A DNA stretch of 64,000 bases from CAZBLP01 sp964492825 (GCA_964492825.1 CAZBLP010000003.1:1-64000); one strand, 5' to 3'; shown: positions 1-9,629, numbered from the stretch's first letter. Notes: a model not told the origin generated them from the letters alone. Made by a program: numbers and translations.

Positions 1-51
1 AGAGGTGTAATGAAGTGCAACAGATGTAAAACAGCACTTAATCTTGATTAA
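1..51 (+). CDS. 3' end of an unidentified gene (partial)
   Basis: The first 17 codons of the window form an open frame ending in TAA at 49-51, with a CxxC pair (KCNRCK) just before the end. This looks like the tail of an upstream gene with a C-terminal zinc-ribbon-like knuckle. It lies 18 bases before the next start codon and may share its operon. The frame is too short to identify a family, and it could be chance. Confidence 0.3.
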   Translation, partial: RGVMKCNRCKTALNLD

Positions 52-69
52 CTGTAAAAGGAGGAAAAA

Positions 70-1317
70 ATGAAAAAAATCTTTGTAATGTTGTTTGTTT
101 TTATGTTTGCTGTTGTTGGTCAAAGTTTTGCGAAAGGAAAGCCCATTGTGCTCGGGTGTCCTCTTGCAACAGGGTTTTTATACGGCTGGGACGCTGAAAG
201 AGGGATTAAGCTTGCAGTAAAAGAGATTAATGAAAAAGGAGGAGTTAAGGTTAACGGAGAATACAGGCCATTTAAAGTTGAAGTTATGGATACGAGAGAT
301 TTAGCACCAAGTGTCCCTATAAGTGATGCGCTTCTTGCTGTTGAAAAGCTCATACTTGAGAAAAAAAGCGATTTTCTTGTTGGCGGTCCTGTAAGGTCTG
401 AAGCTGCTCTTGCTGCAATGGATCTACTAAGCAAATATAAAAAAATTTCAATAATAACCACAGGAGTTCTTACCCCAGGATACAACAAAAGAATTGCCAA
501 AAATTATGAAAAATATAAATATTGTTTCAGAGATTCTTCTGAAATCATAAGAATAGGAAAAGATATTATAAAAATTTTCAACAAACTGAAAAAGGATTAC
601 GGGTTTAATAAAGCATACATTATGGTTCAGGATGTTGCACATGCAAGAAAAGCCGGGGGGTTTGTAGGCAAATTATTGAAAAAAACAGGTTGGAAAGTTC
701 TTGGACAAGAGGTTTACCCTACAGGGACAACGGATTATTCAATGGGTCTGCTAAAAGCAAGAAGGAAAAAAGCTCAGGTGCTTTTTATTTGGATGGATAT
801 GCCTGAAACAGCAATTCTTTTAAAACAATGGTCAAAGATGAAAATCAAGGCTATTCCTTTTGGCTTTATGTCAGCAGCTGAGCAGCCGGGATTTTGGAAA
901 GCATCACAGGGTAAAGCTCAGTATACAATTGTTGATGTTGTAAATGGAGGAAATGCTCCTTCAAATGTTACTCCATGGACAATGAAATTTGTAAATGCAT
1001 ACAAAAAAATGTGGGGCCTTGAGCCTGAAGGTTACGGAACTTCGTCAAGTTATATGGCTGTTTATTTATTAAAAAATGCCATAGAAAGAGCAAATTCTCT
1101 TGATACTGACAAAGTTATAAAAGCACTTGAAAAAACAGATATAATGGGAGTTTATGGAAGAATAAAATTTGATAAGTCTCATATGGTTATTGCAGCAGAT
1201 GATCCTGAAAAAGGAGCTGTGGGATGTATTTTTCAATGGCAAAACGGTAAAAGAGTTGTTGTATTTCCTGAAGCAGGAGCAACAGGTAAAATACTGCTGC
1301 CACCTTGGATGAAGTAG
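70..1317 (+). CDS. ABC transporter periplasmic substrate-binding protein (LivK type)
   Basis: 415-residue type I periplasmic binding protein of the branched-chain amino acid/aromatic acid uptake family. A signal peptide covers about residues 1-21 (lysines, hydrophobic core, cleavage near SFA-KG). The body follows the Leu/Ile/Val-binding pattern: AERGIKLAVKEINEKGG near residue 45, GGPVRSEAALA near 105, and the second-lobe GTTDYS. AAAGGAGG precedes the ATG. Permease and ATPase genes follow in the usual order, so it should capture the solute for that importer. Because a CoA ligase ends the operon and an anaerobic benzoate pathway lies in the same window, an aromatic or alicyclic carboxylate is a more likely ligand than an amino acid; that is inference. 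Confidence 0.85.
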   Translation: MKKIFVMLFVFMFAVVGQSFAKGKPIVLGCPLATGFLYGWDAERGIKLAVKEINEKGGVKVNGEYRPFKVEVMDTRDLAPSVPISDALLAVEKLILEKKSDFLVGGPVRSEAALAAMDLLSKYKKISIITTGVLTPGYNKRIAKNYEKYKYCFRDSSEIIRIGKDIIKIFNKLKKDYGFNKAYIMVQDVAHARKAGGFVGKLLKKTGWKVLGQEVYPTGTTDYSMGLLKARRKKAQVLFIWMDMPETAILLKQWSKMKIKAIPFGFMSAAEQPGFWKASQGKAQYTIVDVVNGGNAPSNVTPWTMKFVNAYKKMWGLEPEGYGTSSSYMAVYLLKNAIERANSLDTDKVIKALEKTDIMGVYGRIKFDKSHMVIAADDPEKGAVGCIFQWQNGKRVVVFPEAGATGKILLPPWMK

Positions 1318-1328
1318 ATACAGTATGT

Positions 1329-1384
1329 AGTGTGGGGTGTTTATATGAATGAATTTTTTTAAATAGTTCACAATACTCCACACT
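1329..1384 (+). other. intercistronic hairpin between binding-protein and permease genes
   Basis: An inverted repeat pairs 1329-1341 with 1372-1384 over 13 positions (two are G-U pairs), enclosing about 30 bases. It lies just after the stop of the binding-protein gene and before the permease start. Such stem-loops often protect the 3' end of the binding-protein message or reduce read-through into the permease genes. There is no T run, so it is not a classical terminator. Confidence 0.5.
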
Positions 1385-1427
1385 CTTTACTTCTACACCA
1401 AAATCCAGGCTAAAAAGAGAGAAAAAA

Positions 1428-2294
1428 ATGGATATAATAGTTTACGGTGTAATAAACAGCTTTATCCTTGTACTAATAGCATTTGGTTTCACTCTTGTAT
1501 ATGGAATAAGCAGATTACCTAATTTTGCCCATGGAGCAATATACATTTTTACGGGATATATTTCATGGATATTGATTAACCGTCTTAATCTCGGATTTTT
1601 CATTTCATCTTTAGTAGCCCTTATTTCCTCTGCCCTGCTTGGTATGTTTATATATCTCTTTATTCTTAAAAGAATACGAGGTATGACAATGAATGAGATA
1701 ATAGCCACTTATGCAATTGGCGTTGCTATTATAGAATTTTTCAGATGGTTGGGATTTAAAGGCTCAACTTTTGCAATACCTGAAATGATTAACGGAACCA
1801 TTTTTATAGGAGATACTCCTGTTGATTTGCAACGGGTTTTAATAGCAGCGTTGGGAGTTATTATTATCTTAATGGTGTATCTTTTTACCAAATTTACAAA
1901 AACAGGTCTTGCTTTCAGAGGAATTGCACAGGATGAGAGAGCCGCTCTTATGCTTGGTATAAATTCAGATTTAATAGGGGTGTTGTCCATGGGATTAGGC
2001 TCAGCTTTATGCGGGTTTGCAGCATTAATGATTCTTCCTTTAGGTAATGTTGTTGTTGAAGCAGGATACAATGCTCTAATATATGCACTTGCAGTCTGCA
2101 TAATAGGAGGCATAGGAAGCTGGGCAGGAACTATTTTAGCTTCATTTGTTGTGGGTTTTTTACAAATTTTAACTGTTATGTATCTTGACCCCAAATATCA
2201 GATGGTTTTTACACTTCTTTTAATTATAATTACACTAATTGTGAAACCGTCAGGGTTTTTCGGAAAACAGAAAGAATTGGAGGAAAGAGTGTGA
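1428..2294 (+). CDS. branched-chain-type ABC transporter permease (LivH family)
   Basis: 288-residue integral membrane protein with about eight hydrophobic segments and the LivH signature region LPNFAHGAIYIFTGYI near residues 30-45. The cytoplasmic coupling loop is visible as GIAQDERAALMLGIN near residue 165. Length is typical of LivH (280-310). It forms the inner-membrane channel with the following permease. Ribosome binding is by an AAGAGAG-like sequence before the ATG. The substrate cannot be read from the sequence; context suggests an organic acid. Confidence 0.85.
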   Translation: MDIIVYGVINSFILVLIAFGFTLVYGISRLPNFAHGAIYIFTGYISWILINRLNLGFFISSLVALISSALLGMFIYLFILKRIRGMTMNEIIATYAIGVAIIEFFRWLGFKGSTFAIPEMINGTIFIGDTPVDLQRVLIAALGVIIILMVYLFTKFTKTGLAFRGIAQDERAALMLGINSDLIGVLSMGLGSALCGFAALMILPLGNVVVEAGYNALIYALAVCIIGGIGSWAGTILASFVVGFLQILTVMYLDPKYQMVFTLLLIIITLIVKPSGFFGKQKELEERV

Positions 2295-2353
2295 TTGTGA
2301 TGAATAATGAACAATGGAAAATGGAAAAATAATCGTATACGGAGAATTGCAAT

Positions 2354-3364
2354 ATGGAAAAAAGAAAAGAGAGAATTGACAGGGGTATTAAAGTTAGAGC
2401 AGATTCAATTTATCTATTATCGTCCTGGCAGGAAATTCTTTATTTATTATTTCCAAGAATGTTTTTATATATATTTTTTCTGCTTTTTCCTGTTATATTG
2501 TGTGCCAATCCATATTGGCAAAAAGTTTTTGCAATAACATGCATATATGTTTTACTTGCAATAAGCTTTGATTTTCTTGCAAATTATGCAGGGCTCGTAT
2601 GCCTGGGAGGTGCTTTTTTTATAGGTGTGGGAGGGTATTTCAGCGGATATTTAAACTCTTGCCTCCATTTGCCCATGTATTTTTCAATACCGCTTGCCAC
2701 AATTGGGGGAGCTGTTTTTTGTACATTACTTCTTATTCCTACGCTTTCTTTAAGAGGGGTCTATTTTGCGATTATTACTCTTATGTATCCAATGTTAATG
2801 ACAAGGGTTATAGAAGCGCTTAATATTTTGGGCGGCACAAATGGTATGCTTAATATAACAGGTTTTGTTTCAGTTTATAATGAACTTTATATTATATCCA
2901 TATTTACTTTGATATTTATTTTCGCATTAAGACGTATTAACAGTGAAGATATTGGTATTTTAATAAAAGCTGTTAAAGATAATGATCAATCTGTTAGAGC
3001 ATCAGGAATTAATCCTACAAATATCAGAATTATTGCTGTTTTTATTTCATCCTTTATAGGTTGTTTTGCAGGTGCCTTTCTTAGCCATATGTATATGTGG
3101 GCAGGGCTTTCTCTGTTTGCTCTTGATTTTTCAATAATCCCAATTGCCGCAACAGTTATAGGTGGGGCAGGAAGCTTGTTTGGTGCTGTAATAGGTGCAA
3201 TAATCCTTGTACCATTATCAGAAATTCTGAGGGACTTCGGTGCATTGAGAATAGTAATATATTCGGTTATCCTTACAATAGTAATTGTTTACAAAAGTGA
3301 AGGCGTGTTAAACTATTTATCGCGAAAGTACAACCAAACAGAAAGATGGGTTGAAATAAAATGA
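2354..3364 (+). CDS. branched-chain-type ABC transporter permease (LivM family)
   Basis: 336-residue polytopic membrane protein. After a charged N-terminus of about 35 residues come eight or nine hydrophobic segments. LivM hallmarks are GGTNGML near residue 160 and the coupling loop AVKDNDQSVRASGIN near residue 210. GGAG lies 8 bases before the chosen ATG. The 3' end overlaps the next ATPase gene by 4 bases (ATGA), implying translational coupling. It pairs with the LivH-type permease upstream. Confidence 0.85.
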   Translation: MEKRKERIDRGIKVRADSIYLLSSWQEILYLLFPRMFLYIFFLLFPVILCANPYWQKVFAITCIYVLLAISFDFLANYAGLVCLGGAFFIGVGGYFSGYLNSCLHLPMYFSIPLATIGGAVFCTLLLIPTLSLRGVYFAIITLMYPMLMTRVIEALNILGGTNGMLNITGFVSVYNELYIISIFTLIFIFALRRINSEDIGILIKAVKDNDQSVRASGINPTNIRIIAVFISSFIGCFAGAFLSHMYMWAGLSLFALDFSIIPIAATVIGGAGSLFGAVIGAIILVPLSEILRDFGALRIVIYSVILTIVIVYKSEGVLNYLSRKYNQTERWVEIK

Positions 3365-4116
3365 TAAAAGTGGAAAATGTTACTAAAAAATTTGGTGGCT
3401 TAACTGCTATTGACAATGTGAGTTTTTCTGTTAAAAAAGGTGAAGTACTTGGAATTATAGGTCCTAATGGCTCTGGGAAAACAACTCTTATAAATTGCAT
3501 AACAGGTTTTTTAAAACCAACATCAGGGAAAATATTTTTTAAAAATATTGATATAACAGGTAAAAAACCACACAAAATAGTAAATCTCGGTATTGCAAGA
3601 ACATTTCAGATTATGCGTCCTTATTACAGTTTGCCTGCATATAAAAATCTTATAATTCCGCTTATGTCAGTAAGAGTTAGACGAAAAGGGGGATGGAGAG
3701 GTATTTCAATTCATGGAGACAGAGACACTGTTGCCATTGATATTCTTGAAGAGCTTGGTTTTGAAAGAGATGCAAAAGTTCCGTACAAACTTGCAGGAAC
3801 ATTACCTACAGGTTACCTTAAAAGGCTTGAGCTTGGCAGAGCACTCTGTCTTAATCCTGAACTTCTAATTTGCGATGAAATATTTTCAGGCCTTACTTCA
3901 AGTGAAATAGCGTCCATTGTTCCTCTTATAAAAAAATTAAATGAAGGAGGAATTACCATAATAATGATAGAGCACAGGTTGAAAGAGCTTTTTCAGGTTG
4001 CGGAAAATATAATTGCTTTGAGTTATGGTGAAAAAATTGCAGAAGGCAGTTCACGTGAGGTTATAGAAAATGAGAAAGTAAGAGAAGCTTATCTTGGAAC
4101 CGAAGAGGTATTTTAG
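3361..4116 (+). CDS. ABC transporter ATP-binding protein (LivG family)
   Basis: 251-residue ATPase subunit. Walker A is GPNGSGKTT near residue 34 and the switch histidine is in IEHRL near residue 205. The signature region reads LPTGYLKRLELGRAL, diverged from the usual LivG form LPYGxxRRLEIARAL but keeping the glycine, and Walker B reads LLICDEIFSGL, with DEI in place of DEP. Both variants keep the catalytic acidic residues. It probably works with the LivF-type ATPase that starts directly after its stop codon. Confidence 0.85.
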   Translation: MIKVENVTKKFGGLTAIDNVSFSVKKGEVLGIIGPNGSGKTTLINCITGFLKPTSGKIFFKNIDITGKKPHKIVNLGIARTFQIMRPYYSLPAYKNLIIPLMSVRVRRKGGWRGISIHGDRDTVAIDILEELGFERDAKVPYKLAGTLPTGYLKRLELGRALCLNPELLICDEIFSGLTSSEIASIVPLIKKLNEGGITIIMIEHRLKELFQVAENIIALSYGEKIAEGSSREVIENEKVREAYLGTEEVF

Positions 4117-4863
4117 ATGTTAGAGGCAAGAGAATTAATGGTTTTTTATGAAAATATGCTTGCAATAAACAATGTGTCCATAAAGTGTAAAAATAAACAG
4201 ATAGTGGGTATATTTGGTGCCAACAGTGCTGGGAAATCTACTTTAATGTATACGCTGTCAGGTATAATATTGGATATTGCAAAAAAAGAAGATATGCGAG
4301 GCGGAGAAAGAATTTCAGTTTTCGGAGAAATAAAGTATAACAACGAAGATATTTCAAAACTTCAACCCTATGAAAGAGCAAGAATAGGAGTGATTTTATG
4401 TCCTGAAAGGAGAAGGCTTTTTCCTGAAAGCTCTGTTAGTGAAAATCTTAAAATAGGTGGGTACCTTGCTAATAAAAAAGCTGCCAGAAAAACATTTGAA
4501 TATATATTATCAATTTTTCCTGATATAAAAAAATTCTTAAAAAGACCAGCAGGATTTTTAAGTGGCGGGGAACAGCAGATGGTAGCCATTGGAAGAGCAT
4601 TAATGGCTCAACCTAAAATGCTGCTACTTGATGAGCCATTATTGGGATTAAGTCCTGTGTATCAGAAAAAAGTAGTTGAGGCTATTGTTGCTATTAGAAA
4701 TGAAACAAATACAACAGTTATAGTGGCAGAACAGCACGCAAGGCCTTTTTTACCTGTAATTGACTATGGCTACATTATTGAGAACGGTTCAACAGTTCTT
4801 GGTGGAGAAAAAGAAGAATTGCTTGATAATCCTGATGTTAAAGCTGCATATTTTGGTGTATGA
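4117..4863 (+). CDS. ABC transporter ATP-binding protein (LivF family)
   Basis: 248-residue ATPase with Walker A GANSAGKST (near 34), a canonical signature LSGGEQQM (near 150), Walker B LLLDEPLLGL and switch histidine AEQHA. It starts immediately after the stop of the LivG-type gene, so the two are translated together. A short insertion (KKEDMRGGE, near residue 60) separates the Walker A helix from the next strand. It completes a five-part importer encoded from position 70 onward. Confidence 0.85.
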   Translation: MLEARELMVFYENMLAINNVSIKCKNKQIVGIFGANSAGKSTLMYTLSGIILDIAKKEDMRGGERISVFGEIKYNNEDISKLQPYERARIGVILCPERRRLFPESSVSENLKIGGYLANKKAARKTFEYILSIFPDIKKFLKRPAGFLSGGEQQMVAIGRALMAQPKMLLLDEPLLGLSPVYQKKVVEAIVAIRNETNTTVIVAEQHARPFLPVIDYGYIIENGSTVLGGEKEELLDNPDVKAAYFGV

Positions 4864-4906
4864 GTTTGTAAATTTAAAAAAATAGAAATCAATTAAAGGG
4901 AGTAAA

Positions 4907-6535
4907 ATGACACCTGAGTGTACATTTACGAAATTTGAAAAAATTGTAGAAAAATATCCTAATAATACTTCAATTATATATTTAGGAGAAAGATTTTCGT
5001 ATAAATATTTAAAAGAGTTAATTGATAGGTTTGCAACAGGGCTCTCAAACATAGGTGTAAGAAAAGGAGATAAAGTAATTATTTACATTGGCAATAGCCC
5101 TCAATGGATTATTGCTAATTTTGCCATTCAGATTATAGGTGCTGTGGTTGTGCCTGTTTCTCCTATTTATACATCAGAAGAGTTAAAATATATGGTAAAA
5201 GATGCTGATGTCAATACTGTAATCTGCTATGATACAAATTTTGGATATGTGAAAGCTGTTGACAAAGAAGTTAATTTGCAAAATATCATTGTTACCAACA
5301 TTGTTGACCTTGTTTCACCTATAAAAAGGTTTATAGGGTTTATGTTTGATAAAGTTCCAAAAGGGGTTGTTTCAAAAGAAGGCCATGTTAAAATGTTTAA
5401 AGAATTGTTAAAATATCCTCCTGAGCCTCCACAGATTGAGATAGACCCATACAAAGACCTTGCATATATAATGTACACCGGTGGTACAACAGGATTTCCA
5501 AAAGGAGTACCAGGATCTCACATGACTGAAGTTTCATATATTAATGATATTCATGAAAGGTTTAAAGGATATATTAAAGAAGGTGGAGACAGTGTAATTA
5601 TGATTAACCCCTTGTTTCACATAATGGCAAAAGGTTTTTGCATTGCTACAGGATTAAATTTGGGAAACAGAATAGTTTTAATGCCGTCTCCAAATATTGA
5701 CGCAGTGTTAAAAGAAATAGAGAGATACAATGTGAGATGGATGCTTGGAGTACCCACTCTTTTCAGAATGATTCTTGAAAACGATAGATTGGCTCAGTAT
5801 AATCTCTCTTCTTTGAAATATTGTTTTTGCGGTGGTGATGTTTTGCCAGACGAGATATTCAACAGGTGGAAAGCATTGACAAATGAACCGATATATCAGG
5901 TTTATGGCTCAACTGAAATTGGGCACTTAACTTACAGTCCTTTAGATAAAGAACCAAGTCCTAAAACAGTTGGAACAGTTTTGGAATCAAGAAAAATTAA
6001 AATAGCAGATCCTGAAACACTTAAAGAGGTTGGCAAAGGTGAAATAGGAGAACTTCTTGTATCATCTCCATATATTTTAAATAAGTATTGGAATAAACCT
6101 GAAGAAACTAAATATTCATTTATAAAAATTGGAGATGAAATATATTACAGAATGGGAGATTATGTAAAACTTAGTTCTGACAATGAAATTCAATTTGTTG
6201 AAAGAACAGCTGATATTATAAAATATAAAGCCTACAGAGTATCTGCTTCTGAAGTGGAAGCAGCATTGCAGGATCATCCTGCTGTTACAGGAGCTTGTGT
6301 AATAGGGGTCCCAGATGATAAAGTTGGAGAAAGAATAAAAGCCATTGTTGTGTTAAAAGAAGATGCAAAAGGAGTTGACGGCAATGAATTGATTGCATGG
6401 TGTAAATCAAAGCTTGCACCGTACAAAGTTCCCAAATATATTGAATTTAGAGATATGCTTCCAAAATCAAAAGTGGGAAAATTACTGAGAAAAGAAGTTA
6501 GAGAAGAAGAAAAAAGAAAAGCTGAAACTGTTTAA
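4907..6535 (+). CDS. AMP-forming acyl/aryl-CoA ligase
   Basis: 542-residue member of the ANL superfamily, which joins a carboxylic acid to CoA through an acyl-adenylate. Visible core motifs are the phosphate loop YTGGTTGFPKG near residue 190, YGSTEIG near residue 340, the hinge/A8 region VERTADIIKYKAYRVS near residue 435, and the C-terminal catalytic lysine in PKSKVGKLLRKE. It is the last gene of the importer operon, 43 bases after livF, preceded by AAAGGGAG. Coupled uptake and activation of one acid is implied. The substrate (benzoate, cyclohexanecarboxylate or a fatty acid) cannot be decided here; the benzoyl-CoA pathway genes in the window favour a ring acid. Confidence 0.75.
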   Translation: MTPECTFTKFEKIVEKYPNNTSIIYLGERFSYKYLKELIDRFATGLSNIGVRKGDKVIIYIGNSPQWIIANFAIQIIGAVVVPVSPIYTSEELKYMVKDADVNTVICYDTNFGYVKAVDKEVNLQNIIVTNIVDLVSPIKRFIGFMFDKVPKGVVSKEGHVKMFKELLKYPPEPPQIEIDPYKDLAYIMYTGGTTGFPKGVPGSHMTEVSYINDIHERFKGYIKEGGDSVIMINPLFHIMAKGFCIATGLNLGNRIVLMPSPNIDAVLKEIERYNVRWMLGVPTLFRMILENDRLAQYNLSSLKYCFCGGDVLPDEIFNRWKALTNEPIYQVYGSTEIGHLTYSPLDKEPSPKTVGTVLESRKIKIADPETLKEVGKGEIGELLVSSPYILNKYWNKPEETKYSFIKIGDEIYYRMGDYVKLSSDNEIQFVERTADIIKYKAYRVSASEVEAALQDHPAVTGACVIGVPDDKVGERIKAIVVLKEDAKGVDGNELIAWCKSKLAPYKVPKYIEFRDMLPKSKVGKLLRKEVREEEKRKAETV

Positions 6536-6662
6536 ATCCCAATATTAAGATTAAAAATTACAAACAATTATTTAGGTATATAAAATTATAATTTATTTCA
6601 GATTTTCATAAAGGAAAACAGGACCTGAAAAAATCATGATAATTAATTTTTATTTAAAACTC

Positions 6663-6689
6663 TTGAATTTTTTTTTAAAAGAATATAAT
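6663..6689 (+). promoter_or_regulatory. sigma-70-type promoter giving a near-leaderless transcript
   Basis: TTGAAT at 6663-6668 and TATAAT at 6684-6689 with a 15-base spacer made largely of T and A. Transcription would begin near 6696, and the ATG of the next gene is at 6698. No Shine-Dalgarno sequence precedes that ATG, which agrees with leaderless initiation. Confidence 0.45.
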
Positions 6690-6697
6690 ATCTTTCC

Positions 6698-7429
6698 ATG
6701 AACAGAATTATTTTTATAATAATGTTTATTATAATTTCAACAACCTTTCTCTTTTCTCAACAAAAAGTATTAAAAATTTATTATTATGAAAGGCCACCAT
6801 ATTATTATACAGACAGTAAAGGCCAAGTTAGAGGATTTCTGAATGATATTGTTAAAAAAATCTTTGATAATGCCCAAATAAAATATAGATTTGAAAGCAT
6901 TCCAGTGAAAAGAATTTTATTAACACTTGAAAAGGGTAATTATGCATGTTCGCCTGGTTGGTTTAAAACAGAAGAAAGGTTGAAAAAGTTTAAATATACT
7001 TTGCCTATTTTTAAAAGCAAAACTCAAGTTGTTTTAGTTAATAAAGAATTAAAAATTGGAAGTAAAATTTCTATAAAGGAATTTTCCAAGTTGAACTTAA
7101 AACTTGGACTAATTTCTGGTTTTAATTATGGAGCACTTCTTGAAAAGTACTTTAAAAAGTTTTGTCCTAAAATAGAAAGATTTACAACATCACCTGATAA
7201 CCTAATGAAAATGGTGGCTTTGCATAGAATTGATTATACTTTTTTTTCAAAAGAAAATATTGAAAAATTTTTTAAAAATTATCCTCAATTTGCAAAAAAA
7301 TTAAAAATTGTTTTTATTAAAGAAATCTCTGAAGGTATTAAAAGATATATAATGTGCTCTAAAGACGTTAATGACGAAATAATAAGAAAAATTGATAATT
7401 CCATAAAAGAATTGAAAAATTTCAAATGA
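6698..7429 (+). CDS. periplasmic solute-binding protein, extracellular family 3-like
   Basis: 243 residues. A hydrophobic signal segment covers about residues 1-20, ending near LFS-QQ. The rest resembles family 3 binding proteins: LKIYYYERPPYYYTDSKG near residue 25, GFLNDIVKKIF near residue 45, and CSPGWFKTEERLKKF. There is no transporter next to it. Its 3' end overlaps the start of a hybrid histidine kinase by 4 bases, so it is more likely a detached sensor module for that kinase than a transport protein. The ligand is unknown. No ribosome binding site is visible. Confidence 0.7.
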   Translation: MNRIIFIIMFIIISTTFLFSQQKVLKIYYYERPPYYYTDSKGQVRGFLNDIVKKIFDNAQIKYRFESIPVKRILLTLEKGNYACSPGWFKTEERLKKFKYTLPIFKSKTQVVLVNKELKIGSKISIKEFSKLNLKLGLISGFNYGALLEKYFKKFCPKIERFTTSPDNLMKMVALHRIDYTFFSKENIEKFFKNYPQFAKKLKIVFIKEISEGIKRYIMCSKDVNDEIIRKIDNSIKELKNFK

Positions 7430-9549
7430 AACCTAAATCAATAAAAAATATATTTAACTTTTATATTTCAATATGTATAATTATTGCCTCTATTTTCATA
7501 CCAATAATTTTAGGCTTCCAAAATTATTCAAAGAACATTAAACATTTTAAAAAAAGCATAAATAGAAATATTCAAAACATCTTACCAATTTATAAAAATT
7601 ATTTATGGGAAATTGATTATAAAAATCTTGAGATAAGTTCAAAACTTTTTTTCAAATCTAGAACAAAGTTATGTGAATTAACAGTTGTCAACGAGTTTAA
7701 CAAAATTTTATACCATGGGGATAAGCATCAAGAAAGCTGTGCTAAGAATAATCTGATAAGTTTTGAAAAAAAGATTTTTTACAAAAAAAAGTATATTGGA
7801 AAAATTATATTATCATTTTCAACATACTTTTTAAAAGATAAATTTAAAAAAGATATTTTTAAAGCGATTCTCTTATCTTTATTCCTTGCTTTACTTATCA
7901 TTTTGATTATAACAATTCTATTTGATAAAATTGTTAATGAAAATTTTGTTAATATTTCCAAAAAATTAGAAGTAATTTCTTCTGGCCAATACAACATAAA
8001 TTTTGAATTAACGAATTTTAAAGAATTTGATAATATTGTTAGAAATCTTAACCAAATGATAAAAGAAATACGAATTAGAGATATACAAAATAAAAAATTA
8101 AATGAAAAATTAAATTCATTGATAAATACCATTCCAGTAGGTCTCTTTATACTAAATGAAAAAGGTAACTACATAGAGATAAATAATACAGTATGTGAAA
8201 TGTTAAATATGGAAAAAGATGAAATACTTTCAAAAAAAATAGAAAATTACAGTACTGAAAAATTTACTGTAAAATATGGATTTAATGTCCTAAATAAAAT
8301 CATTAATGAAGGAAAGTATGAATTTGAATGGCAATTAAAAACAAAAGATGGCAGAATTATAGATACCATAGGGACAGGGGTAAAAATTCTTTTTGAAAAA
8401 GAATTATGGGTAGTGATTGTATTAAGTGATATAACTTATTTAAAAAAACTTGAAAAAGAATTAACAAGAAAAGAAAAGTTAGAATCTGTTGGAATTCTTG
8501 CAGGTGGTATTGCACATGATTTTAACAATATCCTTACTTCAATATCCGGCTCTATAGAACTTATACAAATATATTTGGAAAAAGGAGATTTGACAAAAGC
8601 TAAAAGTAGATTGCGGAACTTAAATAAATCTACAAATAAAGCCAAATCTTTAACACATCAATTATTAACTTTTTCAAAAGGTGGAGCACCAGTTAAAAAG
8701 AAAGTTGAAAATCTTTCCCAGTTAATAATTGACACTGTAGATTTTATTCTTTCAGGGACAGCTATAGAAGTTAACTATGATTTTGATGAAAATTTGAAAC
8801 CAGTAGAAATAGATCCTGATCAAATAAGTTTGGCAATAGAAAATATCATTTTAAATGCAAAAAGTGCAATGAACAATAAAGGTACAATTGATATAAAAGC
8901 TGTTAATTTTTCCGATTTTGTAAAAATATCTATTAAAGATTATGGGCCAGGAATACCTCCTCATTTAATGGAAAAAATATGGGACCCATATTTTACAACT
9001 AAAAAAACAGGATCTGGATTAGGGCTGACAATAGTTTATTCAGTAATAAAAAAACATAATGGAGACATAAAAGTCTATTCTAAAGAAGGAAAGTTTACAG
9101 ATTTTCAATTATTCCTACCTATTGCGAAGTTAAGTGAAAAAATAAACGGAAAAGAAAAAAAATTATGTAAAAAAGAAAATAGTAATAAAAATATTAAAAT
9201 ATTAATTATGGAAGATAACGAAGATATTCAAGAGTTAATTTCTGAATTATGTAAGGTTTTAAATTACGAATATGTAATTGTAAAGAACGGTGAGGAAGCA
9301 ATTGAAAGGTATAAACAGGAAAAATTTGATATTATTCTGATGGATTTAACAATTAAAGGAGGAATGGGCGGGGAACAATGCATTCAAAAATTAAAAACAA
9401 TAGATTCTAATATTAGGGCAATTGTTTATAGCGGATATTCTGATTCTCCAGTAATGAAAGAATATGAGAAGTACGGATTTAAAGCTGTTTTGAAAAAACC
9501 TTTCAGAATAGTTGAGTTTAAAGATGCTGTTGAGAAGAGTCTAAATTAA
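7426..9549 (+). CDS. hybrid sensor histidine kinase with PAS and C-terminal receiver domain
   Basis: 707 residues. A transmembrane segment near residues 13-33, a periplasmic stretch to about 145, a second segment near 146-168, and a HAMP-like linker. A PAS domain follows near 230-330, then the kinase core: HisKA with GGIAHDFNN (phospho-accepting His364) and HATPase with N box, KDYGPGIP and GSGLGLT. The C-terminal receiver runs from about residue 595, with EDNED, the acceptor Asp640 in LMDLT, and the lysine in LKKPF. There is no DNA-binding output, so a separate phosphotransfer partner or regulator must exist. Translation is coupled to the binding-protein gene, suggesting ligand-dependent sensing, possibly of the aromatic acid whose importer lies just upstream (inference). 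Confidence 0.85.
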   Translation: MKPKSIKNIFNFYISICIIIASIFIPIILGFQNYSKNIKHFKKSINRNIQNILPIYKNYLWEIDYKNLEISSKLFFKSRTKLCELTVVNEFNKILYHGDKHQESCAKNNLISFEKKIFYKKKYIGKIILSFSTYFLKDKFKKDIFKAILLSLFLALLIILIITILFDKIVNENFVNISKKLEVISSGQYNINFELTNFKEFDNIVRNLNQMIKEIRIRDIQNKKLNEKLNSLINTIPVGLFILNEKGNYIEINNTVCEMLNMEKDEILSKKIENYSTEKFTVKYGFNVLNKIINEGKYEFEWQLKTKDGRIIDTIGTGVKILFEKELWVVIVLSDITYLKKLEKELTRKEKLESVGILAGGIAHDFNNILTSISGSIELIQIYLEKGDLTKAKSRLRNLNKSTNKAKSLTHQLLTFSKGGAPVKKKVENLSQLIIDTVDFILSGTAIEVNYDFDENLKPVEIDPDQISLAIENIILNAKSAMNNKGTIDIKAVNFSDFVKISIKDYGPGIPPHLMEKIWDPYFTTKKTGSGLGLTIVYSVIKKHNGDIKVYSKEGKFTDFQLFLPIAKLSEKINGKEKKLCKKENSNKNIKILIMEDNEDIQELISELCKVLNYEYVIVKNGEEAIERYKQEKFDIILMDLTIKGGMGGEQCIQKLKTIDSNIRAIVYSGYSDSPVMKEYEKYGFKAVLKKPFRIVEFKDAVEKSLN

Positions 9550-9629
9550 TTTTGAGTATTTTTCAATGCTTGATTAGGTTTAGAATTTATTTAAAAACAA
9601 TTTTAAATAAAAAATATATAGAAAAACTC

